Assembly: GCA_015067895.1 (NCBI GenBank) | Contig: SVLP01000009.1 | Coordinates: 1-64,000 of the forward strand | Origin: Oscillospiraceae bacterium | GTDB lineage: Bacteria; Bacillota_A; Clostridia; Oscillospirales; Oscillospiraceae | Reading direction: 5' to 3' | Length of the DNA stretch: 64,000 bases | Shown: positions 34,778 to 43,833 of the stretch, piece after piece | How positions within the stretch are numbered: position 1 is the stretch's first letter | Layout: every line of letters begins with the position of its first letter | Program-made: the position numbers and the translations under genes | The notes under the pieces: generated by a model | The model's input: only the letters and a program-made list of their open reading frames with translations | What the model was told of the DNA's origin: nothing | The model's database searches: none

Positions 34778-36160
34778 ATGGAATATTTAGGCATCCACTA
34801 TGAAATGAAGCATGCCCCCAAGCTCGACCCCACCTTCATCCCCTTCGGCGTCTGGCGCACCGCCTATCTGGAGGGCGCGAAGAAGCCCATCTCCATCGCC
34901 CTGGAGCGGGATCAGGGTCAGGTCTCCGTCCACCATACCTTCATCCACGGCACCCCCGAGATGGCGGAAGCCGACTACCGCTACGTGGAGCGCTACGTCA
35001 AGTTCCTGCTCTGGTCCACCGGCGGCTTCCGGGTCACCGTCTGCGGCTGCAGCGACCTGACCCAGCGCCTGAAGGCCGCCTACTCCGCCGGCGGCGAGCG
35101 GGACTTCGACCACACCTTCTTCTTCCAGCTCTATGAGCAGGAGCTTCAGATCATCGACAAGCCCCTGTCCGAGTGCCCCGCTGCCAACGAGACCTCCAGA
35201 CCCATGGGCGGCCACATGGACGGCTGCCGTATCGGCTTCGACGCAGGCGGCTCTGACCGCAAGGTCTCCGCAGTCATCGACGGCGAGACTGTCTACTCCG
35301 AGGAGGTCGTCTGGTTCCCCAAGCTGAACCCCGATCCCAACTATCAGTACGGCCACATTCTGGAGGCCTTCAAGACTGCCGCTTCCAAGATGCCCAGAGT
35401 TGACGGCATCGGCGTCTCCTCCGCAGGCGTCTTCATCGGCAATGCCCCCATGATCTCCTCCATCTTCTACTGCGTCCCCAGAGACCGCTGGGACGAGGTC
35501 AAGACCGTTTTCGACCGGGCCGCCGCCGAGATCGGCGATGTTCCCGTGGTCGTTGCCAACGACGGCGACGTCTCCGCCCTGGCCGGTGCCATGGGTCTGG
35601 GCAAGGGTAAGCTGATGGGTCTGGCCATGGGCACCAGCGAGGCCGTGGGCTATGTGGACAAGGATCAGAACGTGCTGGGCTGGATCAACGAGCTGGCCTT
35701 CGCCCCCGTCGACCTCCAGGCCGGTGCCATGCAGGACGAGTGGTCTACCGACTTCGGCATCGGCTGCAAGTATTTCAGCCAGGACGCCGTCATCAAGCTG
35801 GCCCCCGCCGCAGGCATCGAGATCCCCGCCGAGCTGTCCCTGGCCGAGAAGCTGAAGTTCGTCCAGAAGCTGATGGAGGACGACGATCCCAGAGCCCAGG
35901 CCATCTTCGAGACCATTGGCGCATATCTGGCCTACACCGTGGTGCTGTACAGCCAGTTCTACGATCTGGAGTACCTGATGCTGCTGGGCCGCGTCATGTC
36001 CGGCAAGGGCGGCGACACCATCCTCCGGGTCTGCAATGAGGTTCTGAAGGCCGAGTACCCCGAGCTGGCCGCCAAGGTCTGCGTCACCCTGCCCGATGAG
36101 AAGATGCGCCGGGTCGGCCAGAGCGTTGCCGCCGCATCCCTGCCCGAGATCCGCAAGTGA
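34778..36160 (+). CDS. ROK-family (sugar kinase-like) protein
   Basis: 460 residues. The ASKHA fold begins at IGFDAGGSDRKVSAVIDGE (about 163-181), where the phosphate-binding DxGG loop reads DAGG. VVVANDGDVSALAGAMGLG matches the ROK nucleotide/sugar region, and LGRVMSGKGGDTIL a later conserved glycine cluster. An N-terminal extension of about 160 residues is unusual for ROK enzymes. The typical Cys-rich zinc motif of ROK kinases is not evident, so catalysis is uncertain; it may bind a sugar without phosphorylating it. AAGGAGG precedes the ATG. Monocistronic. Confidence 0.75.
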   Translation: MEYLGIHYEMKHAPKLDPTFIPFGVWRTAYLEGAKKPISIALERDQGQVSVHHTFIHGTPEMAEADYRYVERYVKFLLWSTGGFRVTVCGCSDLTQRLKAAYSAGGERDFDHTFFFQLYEQELQIIDKPLSECPAANETSRPMGGHMDGCRIGFDAGGSDRKVSAVIDGETVYSEEVVWFPKLNPDPNYQYGHILEAFKTAASKMPRVDGIGVSSAGVFIGNAPMISSIFYCVPRDRWDEVKTVFDRAAAEIGDVPVVVANDGDVSALAGAMGLGKGKLMGLAMGTSEAVGYVDKDQNVLGWINELAFAPVDLQAGAMQDEWSTDFGIGCKYFSQDAVIKLAPAAGIEIPAELSLAEKLKFVQKLMEDDDPRAQAIFETIGAYLAYTVVLYSQFYDLEYLMLLGRVMSGKGGDTILRVCNEVLKAEYPELAAKVCVTLPDEKMRRVGQSVAAASLPEIRK

Positions 36161-36171
36161 TCTGATATACC

Positions 36172-36204
36172 AAAAAAGAGACTGCGAAAGCAGTCTCTTT
36201 TTTT
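36172..36204. terminator. Strong bidirectional terminator
   Basis: AAAAAAGAGACTGC, loop GAAA, GCAGTCTCTTTTTTT: serves the plus-strand ROK gene and reads almost equally well for the minus-strand GT4 remnant. Confidence 0.85.
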
Positions 36205-36427
36205 ATATTTTTTCCGGAAAAACCGCGTCGATGGTGTTTTTCACCACGACCTTCTTGTCAAACTGCCGCTCCATCCGTTTCCGACCGGCGATGCCCATCT
36301 GCCCCCGCTCCTGGCGGCTCAGCAGGGCCATTTTCTTCATCTGCTCGTAGAGAATGTCGGCGTCCTTGACCCGGCACAGCAGGCCGCTGATGCCCTCGTC
36401 CACCGCCTCCCGGCAGCCGTAGATGGT
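36203..36427 (-). pseudogene. 3' remnant of a GT4 glycosyltransferase gene
   Basis: About 74 codons matching only the C-terminal end of a GT4 enzyme: IYGCREAVDEGISGLLCRVK through MERQFDKKVVVKNTIDAV. The intact gene at 55437-57056 has a nearly identical tail (IYGCREAVDEGVSGLLCKVK, same MERQFDKKVVVKNTI), by eye about 85% identical at base level. The remnant reads on the opposite strand from that gene. Homology stops abruptly at ATCTACGGC; the upstream open frame is unrelated AT-richer DNA. It marks the left boundary of the polysaccharide island and appears to be the end of an older cluster. Confidence 0.9.
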
Positions 36428-36490
36428 TGTTCTTAAGGACATCCAATTCCGTGCATTGTCCGGAACTATTAATGAACGTGAATAAATCAA

Positions 36491-36530
36491 AACATGGAGT
36501 TGCACTAAGTTATGCAACTCCATGTTTTTT
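36491..36530 (+). terminator. Hairpin terminator at the island's left edge
   Basis: AACATGGAGTTGCA and TGCAACTCCATGTT, 14-bp perfect stem, followed by TTTTTTC. No gene is left upstream for it to end on the plus strand, so it may be a remnant of an inserted segment. Confidence 0.75.
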
Positions 36531-36627
36531 CTTGTTATGATTGAAAGGATGATGTGTCGGCTACTAGCCAAAGGATAAGAAAATGCACATATGATTCCTT
36601 TACTTTTACTAAAGGAGAGGTTTGAAT

Positions 36628-38508
36628 TTGACAAGTATTAAGCTGTTGCTCAACGGAGCCCATGCGTGGGCCACTGTGGACGGGCCACTGACATCCGGGA
36701 TGGTGGGAATCCCGGTCACAATTGAATATGACGAGTCATGGGACGGGCTAACAAAAAATCTGATGTGCCGGTGCAGCCCGTGGGGATCCAACAACGGAGA
36801 AATCCGGTCAATTCTCGATGTAGGAGAAACTGCTACCGTAGCTCATGAGGTTATGCAGCCAGATATGTTTCTTCATCTGGGGATCGAGGGTTTCAATGAA
36901 GACGGAACGCTGGTGATCCCCACTACCTGGGCACGGTGCGGAAAAATAGAGTACGGCGCAAACACCTGCGAAGATCCTTCCACGAATCCGGAGCTTTCGG
37001 TATGGAATCAGCTTCAGGTTGAAATGGAGAAAACAAAAGCATATGTTCTCACGCCGGAACAGGCCGTCAACATCCAATCCTATGCCCAGACAGCCACCCA
37101 GGCTGCCCAGGAGGCCAGGCAGGCAGCGGAGGAAGCAAAGCAGACGGTGGGGAGCGGTCTGTACTACATCCCGTCGGTGAGCCAGCCCACGGACACCACG
37201 CTGAAGTTTGAGTTCAAGCCCAGCGTGACCGGAGTGCCTGTGCCGAAGCCGGTGACAGTGACGCTGCCGGTTGGGGAAGGTTCCGGGGAGAACGTGACCC
37301 AGGGCGGGCTGTCTGCTGCCGCAAAAGCTGCGCTGATGGCGGTGGTGGAGAGCATCGCCGTGTTTACTGTGGATAATCCCCAGGAGCTGATCGCCAATCT
37401 GCGCAACGCCATGTATGATGCTCCCGTGGCATCCATCAGTGCCGTTTACACGCAGACTCGCACGGTTTATGCGTCCGACGCTCTGGATGTGCTGCGGGAC
37501 GATCTGGTGGTTACTGCCACCTACACCGACGGTAGCAGCGCAGTCCGTACGGACTACACCCTGAGCGGCACCCTGACCGCAGGAACCTCCGTTGTCACCG
37601 CAACGCTGGACGGCAAGACCGCAACGTTTGATGTGACTGTGGCGGCGGCCAGAATCCCCGCAACGGGCATCACTCTGAGCAGCGAGTCCATCAACATCAC
37701 GGCGGGTGATCCTGTGCAGCTGGTGGCCACTGTGGAACCTGCGGACAGCACGGACACCGTTGTTTGGACATCCAGCGAGGAGGCCGTGGCGACGGTGGCG
37801 CAGGACGGCACGGTGACACCCGTTGCATCCGGCTCCTGTACCATCACGGCGACTGCGGGCGATGTGTCCGCCGAGTGCGCCGTTACGGTTGCTATGCCCC
37901 TGACCGGCTACAACTACGGCAACCCGTATCTCAACTTTATCAATTCTGACCCGACCACGCTCGGAAAGACCGACGAAGATCTGAGGGGAAAATGGTACAG
38001 CGGTATGTACAACACCTGGGGCAATGCGCTCGGCGTAAACAATCAGAAATGGTTCCTTTACCCATTCGGCCCCGGAACACACTATATCCGCTATGTCAAC
38101 CGTATCCAGTCTCCGCCCGTCAAATTCTACGCATTTGCAAATGCGGACATTGTTGCGAACCCTACAGCTACGCTCGGCGAGGTAGGGGCTTCCGGGAGCG
38201 GCTCCAACGCAGCCGTTACCAAAAGGTCAAGCTTCGACTGCGAGCTGAATGACAACATCGGACGCCCGAATATCGGTCAGTGGACCACCGTAGACAGCTC
38301 GGCTGAAACGATTGACGATGGCTTCCTGATGCTTTTCGAGCTGACAGTCCCGGATGGGGAATATGTCTTCATGACTACAACCGAAGCTTCCCAGGCAGCA
38401 CGACACCCCGGATATTCCGACAAGTATCCGCTCAACGACTGGTATACCGTTTTCCAGGATGACCCGTCCGGCAACATTCTTCAGATCGCAAGGGAGGTGC
38501 AGGCATGA
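36628..38508 (+). CDS. Phage baseplate/tail-fibre-like protein with Ig-like domains
   Basis: 626 residues. The N-terminal ~130 residues (LLLNGAHAWATVDGPLTSGM, DESWDGLTKNLM) resemble the upper baseplate (BppU-type) domain of Firmicute phages. A short coiled coil (QTATQAAQEARQAAEEAKQ) follows, then an Ig-like region (about 272-338), a Big_2 domain (about 342-422; DPVQLVATVEPADSTDTVVW) and a unique C-terminal ~200 residues. No signal peptide. A TTG start is chosen because AAAGGAG lies 10 bases upstream; an earlier TTG is too close. It overlaps the next gene by 4 bases. No other phage genes are nearby, so it is an isolated tail module. Confidence 0.8.
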   Translation: MTSIKLLLNGAHAWATVDGPLTSGMVGIPVTIEYDESWDGLTKNLMCRCSPWGSNNGEIRSILDVGETATVAHEVMQPDMFLHLGIEGFNEDGTLVIPTTWARCGKIEYGANTCEDPSTNPELSVWNQLQVEMEKTKAYVLTPEQAVNIQSYAQTATQAAQEARQAAEEAKQTVGSGLYYIPSVSQPTDTTLKFEFKPSVTGVPVPKPVTVTLPVGEGSGENVTQGGLSAAAKAALMAVVESIAVFTVDNPQELIANLRNAMYDAPVASISAVYTQTRTVYASDALDVLRDDLVVTATYTDGSSAVRTDYTLSGTLTAGTSVVTATLDGKTATFDVTVAAARIPATGITLSSESINITAGDPVQLVATVEPADSTDTVVWTSSEEAVATVAQDGTVTPVASGSCTITATAGDVSAECAVTVAMPLTGYNYGNPYLNFINSDPTTLGKTDEDLRGKWYSGMYNTWGNALGVNNQKWFLYPFGPGTHYIRYVNRIQSPPVKFYAFANADIVANPTATLGEVGASGSGSNAAVTKRSSFDCELNDNIGRPNIGQWTTVDSSAETIDDGFLMLFELTVPDGEYVFMTTTEASQAARHPGYSDKYPLNDWYTVFQDDPSGNILQIAREVQA

Positions 38509-39242
38509 GTATGTACACGAGTGACGGTAAGCCCTTTGAGCCGCTGACTCGGGGCAGCGCATTTGAAACCTATCTGGCGAGCCTGGGCTATGGGGCATTC
38601 CCGGTGCTGATGCGCCGCCATACTCATGGGCGGACGCTTGTGTGGTTCGGCGACAGCCTGGGCGCATACGCTGGAGGCGACGGGCGCACCGGTGATGGAT
38701 TCCTGACCCAGATCAACAAGTATCTGGGTATGGAGATGCAGAACCGGGGCTATGCCGGGTCGAACTGGACGAGTACCGGTGCCGGTGACTGCCCCACCAG
38801 AATCCAGCAGCTGTTGGACGATGGTGTGGCGTACGATGTGGTGCTGCTGGCCTGGGGAACCAATGGCGACACCAATCTGGGTGCGGTGACGGATGCACCT
38901 GCAAAGGATGGCAGTATGTGCGCCGTGATGAAATGGGCGGTTCAGTCCATCCGGGCGGCATACCCCAACACCGGAGTCGGCATCATCATCCCGCCTCCCG
39001 GCTCTGGCGGCATGGGCTGCTCCGAGGAAAAGGCAAACCTGATGATCGAGTGCTGCCGCTCTGCGGATATGCATGTGCCGTATCTGGATATGTGGCATGA
39101 GGGGTATATCGTTGGCTCCTCCAGCATCAGCGACGGCTCCAACGGTCTCGGCTATCAGGATGTGCACCTGAGCAAGTATGGCCGGAATCGCTACGCTAGC
39201 GCACTGGCACCGTTCATTGAGCGGCTGTGTCCGTATATTTGA
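38505..39242 (+). CDS. SGNH/GDSL hydrolase, tail-associated esterase-like
   Basis: 245 residues. WFGDSLGAYA gives the nucleophile Ser, LLAWGTNGD a variant of the GxND block, and YQDVHLSKYG the catalytic Asp-x-x-His pair. No signal peptide, in keeping with a virion-associated esterase that removes acetyl groups from host surface glycans. ATGA overlap with the baseplate-like gene shows they are one transcriptional and functional unit. Alternatively it modifies the polysaccharide made by the adjacent cluster, though lack of export signal argues against it. Confidence 0.85.
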   Translation: MSMYTSDGKPFEPLTRGSAFETYLASLGYGAFPVLMRRHTHGRTLVWFGDSLGAYAGGDGRTGDGFLTQINKYLGMEMQNRGYAGSNWTSTGAGDCPTRIQQLLDDGVAYDVVLLAWGTNGDTNLGAVTDAPAKDGSMCAVMKWAVQSIRAAYPNTGVGIIIPPPGSGGMGCSEEKANLMIECCRSADMHVPYLDMWHEGYIVGSSSISDGSNGLGYQDVHLSKYGRNRYASALAPFIERLCPYI

Positions 39243-39541
39243 GAAACACCCTCAGATTACACAGACTGGCAAAAGAGTACATAATGTAAAGGATGCCAAC
39301 TCATTTCTCGTTCAAGTGCCAATTATCAAGCAAGCCATTATCGTTCATTTCTTTCATTCTATTCCTCTTATTGGGCTCTTGGTCCTATTGATCGTGCTCC
39401 AATATTAAGGCCTTGAAAGAAAACGGTAATGGCTTTTTTCTATTTGAATGAGATAGTCTTGTCCTGTGTTTTTGCATAATCAGTATATAATAAACTGATA
39501 CATAGTCGAACAATTCGGTATAGTTTATACAAAATATCGGG
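39243..39541. other. AT-rich intergenic stretch upstream of the polysaccharide cluster
   Basis: No credible gene. It is strikingly AT-rich compared with both sides and carries an isolated TATAAT near 39486 without a good -35. Probably non-coding leader or remnant DNA of the insertion. Confidence 0.6.
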
Positions 39542-39570
39542 TTTACTTTTCTGCATAAATATTATATAAT
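39542..39570 (+). promoter_or_regulatory. Promoter of the polysaccharide cluster
   Basis: TTTACT, 17 bases, TATAAT, with the extended upstream context GGTTTACTTTTC. The same context precedes the epsG remnant (58616-58644, minus), and TTTACTTTTC precedes the GtrB-type gene (59721-59749, minus). The leader to the first start is about 80 bases. Confidence 0.8.
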
Positions 39571-39657
39571 AAAGTGATTTAACAAATACTTTTCCGCAAT
39601 TGTGAAGCCTTTTCAACGATTATGATCTTGCCCGCAGAAATGCGATTTGAGGTTTTT

Positions 39658-40788
39658 ATGCTGGATTTACTACAAACCGTTTTTAAACTGGAAGATACCG
39701 CACACTGGTATCCGATGCTTTGGCTCTTTGGTGCAGCTGTCCTGTTGTACAAGATGCCGAGGCGGCAGGAACTAGTTTACGGCCGAATCCAAGAGTGCTG
39801 GTATCCCGTCAATGCATTTCTGCTGGTACTGCCGCTCATCCTCTGGGCCGGCCTGCGCGAGAACATTGGTGATACCTATGCATACATCATCAATTTCAGA
39901 AATGCATCATCTTCTCTGCCTGATCTGCTGCGCCAATTGAATGCCGATTCCAAGGACCCCGGCTTTTCCGTCCTGATGACCCTGTTCAAATCCGTCGGCA
40001 TCATAGACTACAGGATCTTTTTTTTGGTGATCGCCGCATTCCAAATGTGGTGTATCTGTCATACATTCCGCAAATATTCCTCCAACTACTGGATCAGCAT
40101 ATTCCTGTTTGTGGCCTCCACGGACTACATCTCCTGGATGTTCAACGGCATGCGCCAGTTCATCGCCACCACCATGATCTTCGCTGCGTTCGGTCTGATG
40201 GTAAAGAAGAAGCATGTCGCATTTGCGCTGGTGGTACTGCTGGCGGCCCAGATCCATGGCTCTGCCATTCTGATGCTGCCGCTGGCCTTCATCATGCACG
40301 GTCCTGCCATGAACAGCAAGACTCTGCTGATGATCACGGGTGCCGTCCTGCTTATCCCCTTCATCGACCGGTTCACGCCGATACTGAACGAGCTGCTGGC
40401 GGATACCCAGTACAGCGGCACCATGACCGACGAGATCTGGACGGTGGACGATGGCACCAACCCCATCCGCGTTCTGGTATATGCAGTGCCCTCGCTGGTG
40501 GCCATTTTCGGCAGGCGGTATGTGCACCAGGCCAATGACCCGGTCATCAACCTCTGCGTCAACGCATCCATGATCACCACAGCCATCTATCTGGTCAGCA
40601 TGGTTACTTCTGGCGTCTACATTGGTCGCCTACCCATCTACACCACCCTGCACGGCTACATTACCCTGCCCTGGCTGATCGATGCCATCTTCGAAAAATC
40701 CTCGGCCCGGCTGGTCAAGCTAATCATGATCGTCTGCTTTCTTGCATTCTTCTACATTCAGATGCACTTCACCTGGGGCTTCATCTGA
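39658..40788 (+). CDS. EpsG-like polysaccharide polymerase (membrane)
   Basis: 376 residues with about ten membrane helices and a large outer loop. Conserved EpsG features are LLYKMPRRQELVYGR, LILWAGLRENIGDTYAY (Arg and Asp-Thr motif of EpsG) and SKDPGFSVLMTLFK. EpsG proteins are thought to polymerise lipid-linked repeat units outside the membrane. The start is placed at the third in-frame ATG, with TTGAGG upstream, because the related remnant at 58559 begins at the matching residue. First gene of the cluster; the strong promoter lies upstream. Confidence 0.88.
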   Translation: MLDLLQTVFKLEDTAHWYPMLWLFGAAVLLYKMPRRQELVYGRIQECWYPVNAFLLVLPLILWAGLRENIGDTYAYIINFRNASSSLPDLLRQLNADSKDPGFSVLMTLFKSVGIIDYRIFFLVIAAFQMWCICHTFRKYSSNYWISIFLFVASTDYISWMFNGMRQFIATTMIFAAFGLMVKKKHVAFALVVLLAAQIHGSAILMLPLAFIMHGPAMNSKTLLMITGAVLLIPFIDRFTPILNELLADTQYSGTMTDEIWTVDDGTNPIRVLVYAVPSLVAIFGRRYVHQANDPVINLCVNASMITTAIYLVSMVTSGVYIGRLPIYTTLHGYITLPWLIDAIFEKSSARLVKLIMIVCFLAFFYIQMHFTWGFI

Positions 40789-40821
40789 GCAAACCAATTC
40801 CTTTCAACCTGGGAGGATACT

Positions 40822-41790
40822 ATGAAAATCAGCATCATCATTCCTGTCTACCGCGTGGAAGCGTATATAACTGAATGCGTCGACAGCGTCCTACGTCAGG
40901 ACTATGCCGATTTTGAGATCATTCTGGTGGATGATGGCAGTCCTGACCGCTGCGGGGCCATCTGTGACGCATATGCCGCAGCAGATCCCCGGGTACAGGT
41001 GATCCACAAGGAGAACGGCGGTCTCTCTGACGCCCGGAATGCAGGCCTGGCCCAGGCTGTCGGCGACTATGTCCTGTTCCTGGACAGTGACGACTACTGG
41101 AACGACTGCGGCGTTCTGAGCCGTCTGGTCGGCCGGGTAAGCCTGACCGGCGCAGAGCTGCTGAACTTCTCCTACCAGAAGTTTTTTGAGGACACCGGCG
41201 AGATGGAACCCTATTTTTCCGTCACCGAGGCGATGCCCCATCCTTTGGAGCTGCCCCAGCAGTTGGATTGGCTGACGCAGCGGGGGCTGTATATCGCTTC
41301 TGCCTGCAACAAGATGATCCGCCGGAGCCTGCTGGATGGCCTGTTCTTCCGCAAGGGCGTCTTCAGCGAGGACATCGAGTGGTGCGCGGCACTGCTGCTC
41401 CGGGCAGGCTCCGTGGATTTTGTCCCGGAGGCATTTTACTGCTACCGCCAGCGCAGCGGCTCCATCCGCCACAGCATCCGGGACAAGAACTGCCGGGATC
41501 TGACGGATGCGATCCTGCACTGTCTGGGGCTGTGCCAGACAGCTGACGATGACCGCCGGGAGGCTCTGCTTCGGTATACGGCCTTCCAGTACGGCACGTT
41601 CATCGCCAATCAGGCCCATGCGGAGCATCCCCAGGACGCCTGTATCGCCGAGCTCCGGCCCCACGCGAAGGTCCTGCGCCATCACGGCGGAAACAAAAAG
41701 CTCATGATTCTGGATATGGGCTGCAAGCTGCTGGGCTATCCCCGGCTGTGCGGTCTGATTTGGAATTTCTATCATATCAAAAGGAAATAG
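40822..41790 (+). CDS. Family 2 glycosyltransferase (cluster gene 2)
   Basis: 322 residues, GT-A. MKISIIIPVYRVEAYITECV, ILVDDGSPDRCGAIC, ENGGLSDARNAGLAQAVGDY and FLDSDDYW are canonical. The C-terminal part has a conserved GLYIASACNKMIRRSLL region. AGGAGG precedes the ATG. Expected to add one sugar of the repeat unit on the cytoplasmic face; donor unknown. Confidence 0.9.
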   Translation: MKISIIIPVYRVEAYITECVDSVLRQDYADFEIILVDDGSPDRCGAICDAYAAADPRVQVIHKENGGLSDARNAGLAQAVGDYVLFLDSDDYWNDCGVLSRLVGRVSLTGAELLNFSYQKFFEDTGEMEPYFSVTEAMPHPLELPQQLDWLTQRGLYIASACNKMIRRSLLDGLFFRKGVFSEDIEWCAALLLRAGSVDFVPEAFYCYRQRSGSIRHSIRDKNCRDLTDAILHCLGLCQTADDDRREALLRYTAFQYGTFIANQAHAEHPQDACIAELRPHAKVLRHHGGNKKLMILDMGCKLLGYPRLCGLIWNFYHIKRK

Positions 41791-41802
41791 GCGAGAAACA
41801 AC

Positions 41803-42702
41803 ATGGTACCTATTACAGTTTTTACCCCCGCATACAACCGGGCCGACCTGCTGGGCCGCTGCTTCGAGAGCATGAAGCGGCAGACCCGGAAGGATTTTAT
41901 CTGGATGGTCATCGACGACGGCTCTAAGGACAATACCAGAGAGGTCGTGGAGTCCTGGCTCCGGGAGCCTCTGGATTTTGAGCTTCAGTACCATTACAAG
42001 GAAAACGGCGGCCTCCACACCGCCTATAACGAGGCCATTGCCCGGATCGAGACGGAGCTGTGCGTGTGCATCGACTCCGATGATTTCATGCCCGACGACG
42101 CCATCGAGAAGATCCTGGCCTTCTGGGAGGAGCACGGCTCCGACGAGTACGCCGGCATCGTGGGTCTGGACTTCGATCTGGAGGGCAAGGTCATCGGCGA
42201 TCCTCTGCCTCAGCAGAAGACCGTCAACCTGATCGACCTGCATACCGGAAAATACCCCATCGTCAACGGAGACCGGACCAACGTGATCCGCACGGAGCTG
42301 TACCGCAAGTACGCACCCATGAAGGTCTTCCCCGGCGAGAAGAATTTCAACCCCCACTACATGCATCTGCAGATCAGCCAGGAATACGATTTCCTGGTAC
42401 TCAACGAGAATCTGCGGTTCGTGGACTACCAGCCCCAGGGCATGACCAACTCCATGCTCTGGCAGTACCGCAACAGCCCCAACAGCTTCGCCGAGATCCG
42501 CAAGCTCTACCTGAGCTTCCCGGACACCCCCCTGAAGTACCGGCTGCGCCACTCTGTCCATCTGGCATCGAGCTGCTTTCTGGCCGGAAACGGTCTGCGC
42601 TCCCTCATGGAGTCCCCCCGGAAGGGGCTGGCGGTTCTGGCACTGCCCTTCGGCTTTGCGCTCTCCTGCTATGTCCGCATGAAAGTCAAAAATCCCCGTT
42701 GA
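41803..42702 (+). CDS. Family 2 glycosyltransferase (cluster gene 3)
   Basis: 299 residues. ITVFTPAYNRADLLGRCFES and MVIDDGSKDNTREVV open it; CIDSDDFMPDDAI is the metal motif. It differs from its neighbour in its NGGLHTAYNEAI segment, indicating a different subfamily and probably a different donor. It ends in a short hydrophobic segment (LALPFGFALSCYV) that may touch the membrane. Separated from the preceding gene by 12 bases. Confidence 0.88.
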   Translation: MVPITVFTPAYNRADLLGRCFESMKRQTRKDFIWMVIDDGSKDNTREVVESWLREPLDFELQYHYKENGGLHTAYNEAIARIETELCVCIDSDDFMPDDAIEKILAFWEEHGSDEYAGIVGLDFDLEGKVIGDPLPQQKTVNLIDLHTGKYPIVNGDRTNVIRTELYRKYAPMKVFPGEKNFNPHYMHLQISQEYDFLVLNENLRFVDYQPQGMTNSMLWQYRNSPNSFAEIRKLYLSFPDTPLKYRLRHSVHLASSCFLAGNGLRSLMESPRKGLAVLALPFGFALSCYVRMKVKNPR

Positions 42703-42715
42703 GCTGGTACCGCAT

Positions 42716-43825
42716 ATGAAAAGAATCCTTTTCCTGATCCATGACCTGGGTCACGGCGGGGCCGAGAAGGTCCTGGTGAATCTGGTCAACAATATGGATC
42801 CCGAACAATTTGATATCACCGTCATCGCCCTTTTCGGCGGCGGCGTCAACGAGCAGTTCCTAAAGCCCCATGTGCGGCTGAAGACCATCTTCCCCCGTAG
42901 CTTTCCCGGCAACAGCCATGTGATGAAGCTCTTCTCTCCGAAGCTGCTGCACAAGCTGTGCGTCAAAGAACACTATGACGTGGAGGTCGCCTATCTGGAG
43001 GGCCCCGCCTCCCGGATCATCTCCGGCTGCGCCGATCCCGGAACGAAAACCGTCTGCTGGCTCCACTGCACCATGAAATCCCCGGAGGAATTCGCCGTGG
43101 GCTTCCGCTCGGTGGAGGAGGCAAAGCGGTGCTTCTCCCGGTTCGACCGGGGCGTGTTCGTGTCGAAGGGCGTTATGGACGCCTTCCGGCAGTACTGCCC
43201 CCTGGAGCACATGCAGGTGCTCTACAATACCAATGAGTCCGACAAGATCCTGGAGCTGTCCCGGGAGCCTGTTGGGGATGATCTTTTCCGCGGCGGGGAG
43301 TTTTCCATGATCGGCGTGGGCAAGATCGAGGAGGTCAAGGGCTTCGACCGTCTGGCCCGGATCCACGCCCGGCTCCGCCGGGAGGGGTATCCCGTCCACA
43401 CCTACATCCTGGGCCGGGGCAGCCGGGAGGCCGAGCTGCGCCAATATCTGGAGGGGGAGGGGATGACCGATTCCTTCACCTTCCTGGGCTATCAGACCAA
43501 TCCCTACAAATATGTCTCGAAGTGCGACCTATTCGTCTGCTCCAGCCACTCCGAGGGTTTCTCCACCGCCGCCACCGAGGCCCTGATCGTGGGCACCCCC
43601 GTGGTCACCACCCGGGTCAGCGGCATGGAGGAGATGCTGGGCGAGCAGAACGAATGGGGTATCGTCACCGAAAACGACGAGGAATCCCTGTATACGGGTA
43701 TCAAGAAACTGCTGGATGACCCGGATAAGCTCGCCCACTACAAGCGTCAGGCCGAGCTCCGCGGCAAGGCCTTCTCCACCGAAAATACCGTCAGCGCAGT
43801 TCAGGCTGCGCTGCTGAAACTGTGA
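42716..43825 (+). CDS. Family 4 glycosyltransferase (cluster gene 4)
   Basis: 369 residues, GT-B fold. N-terminal LIHDLGHGGAEKVLVNLVNN is typical of GT4. The C-terminal domain contains FVCSSHSEGFSTAATEALIV, whose two Glu residues match the EX7E-type catalytic motif. Retaining transferase; sugar donor and acceptor unknown. A clear ribosome site is lacking, suggesting translation coupled to the preceding gene 13 bases away. Confidence 0.9.
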   Translation: MKRILFLIHDLGHGGAEKVLVNLVNNMDPEQFDITVIALFGGGVNEQFLKPHVRLKTIFPRSFPGNSHVMKLFSPKLLHKLCVKEHYDVEVAYLEGPASRIISGCADPGTKTVCWLHCTMKSPEEFAVGFRSVEEAKRCFSRFDRGVFVSKGVMDAFRQYCPLEHMQVLYNTNESDKILELSREPVGDDLFRGGEFSMIGVGKIEEVKGFDRLARIHARLRREGYPVHTYILGRGSREAELRQYLEGEGMTDSFTFLGYQTNPYKYVSKCDLFVCSSHSEGFSTAATEALIVGTPVVTTRVSGMEEMLGEQNEWGIVTENDEESLYTGIKKLLDDPDKLAHYKRQAELRGKAFSTENTVSAVQAALLKL

Positions 43826-43833
43826 GGTAAGTG

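Noticed and set aside
36428..36634. Upstream part of the open frame that includes the GT4 remnant (starting MSNSNLSF...)
   Set aside because: The sequence before IYGCREAV has no similarity to the intact GT4 and contains a terminator hairpin; it is chance open frame joined to the remnant.
39243..39541. Possible small genes or a riboswitch in the AT-rich gap
   Set aside because: Only short open frames without ribosome sites, and no conserved aptamer-like pairing could be recognised.
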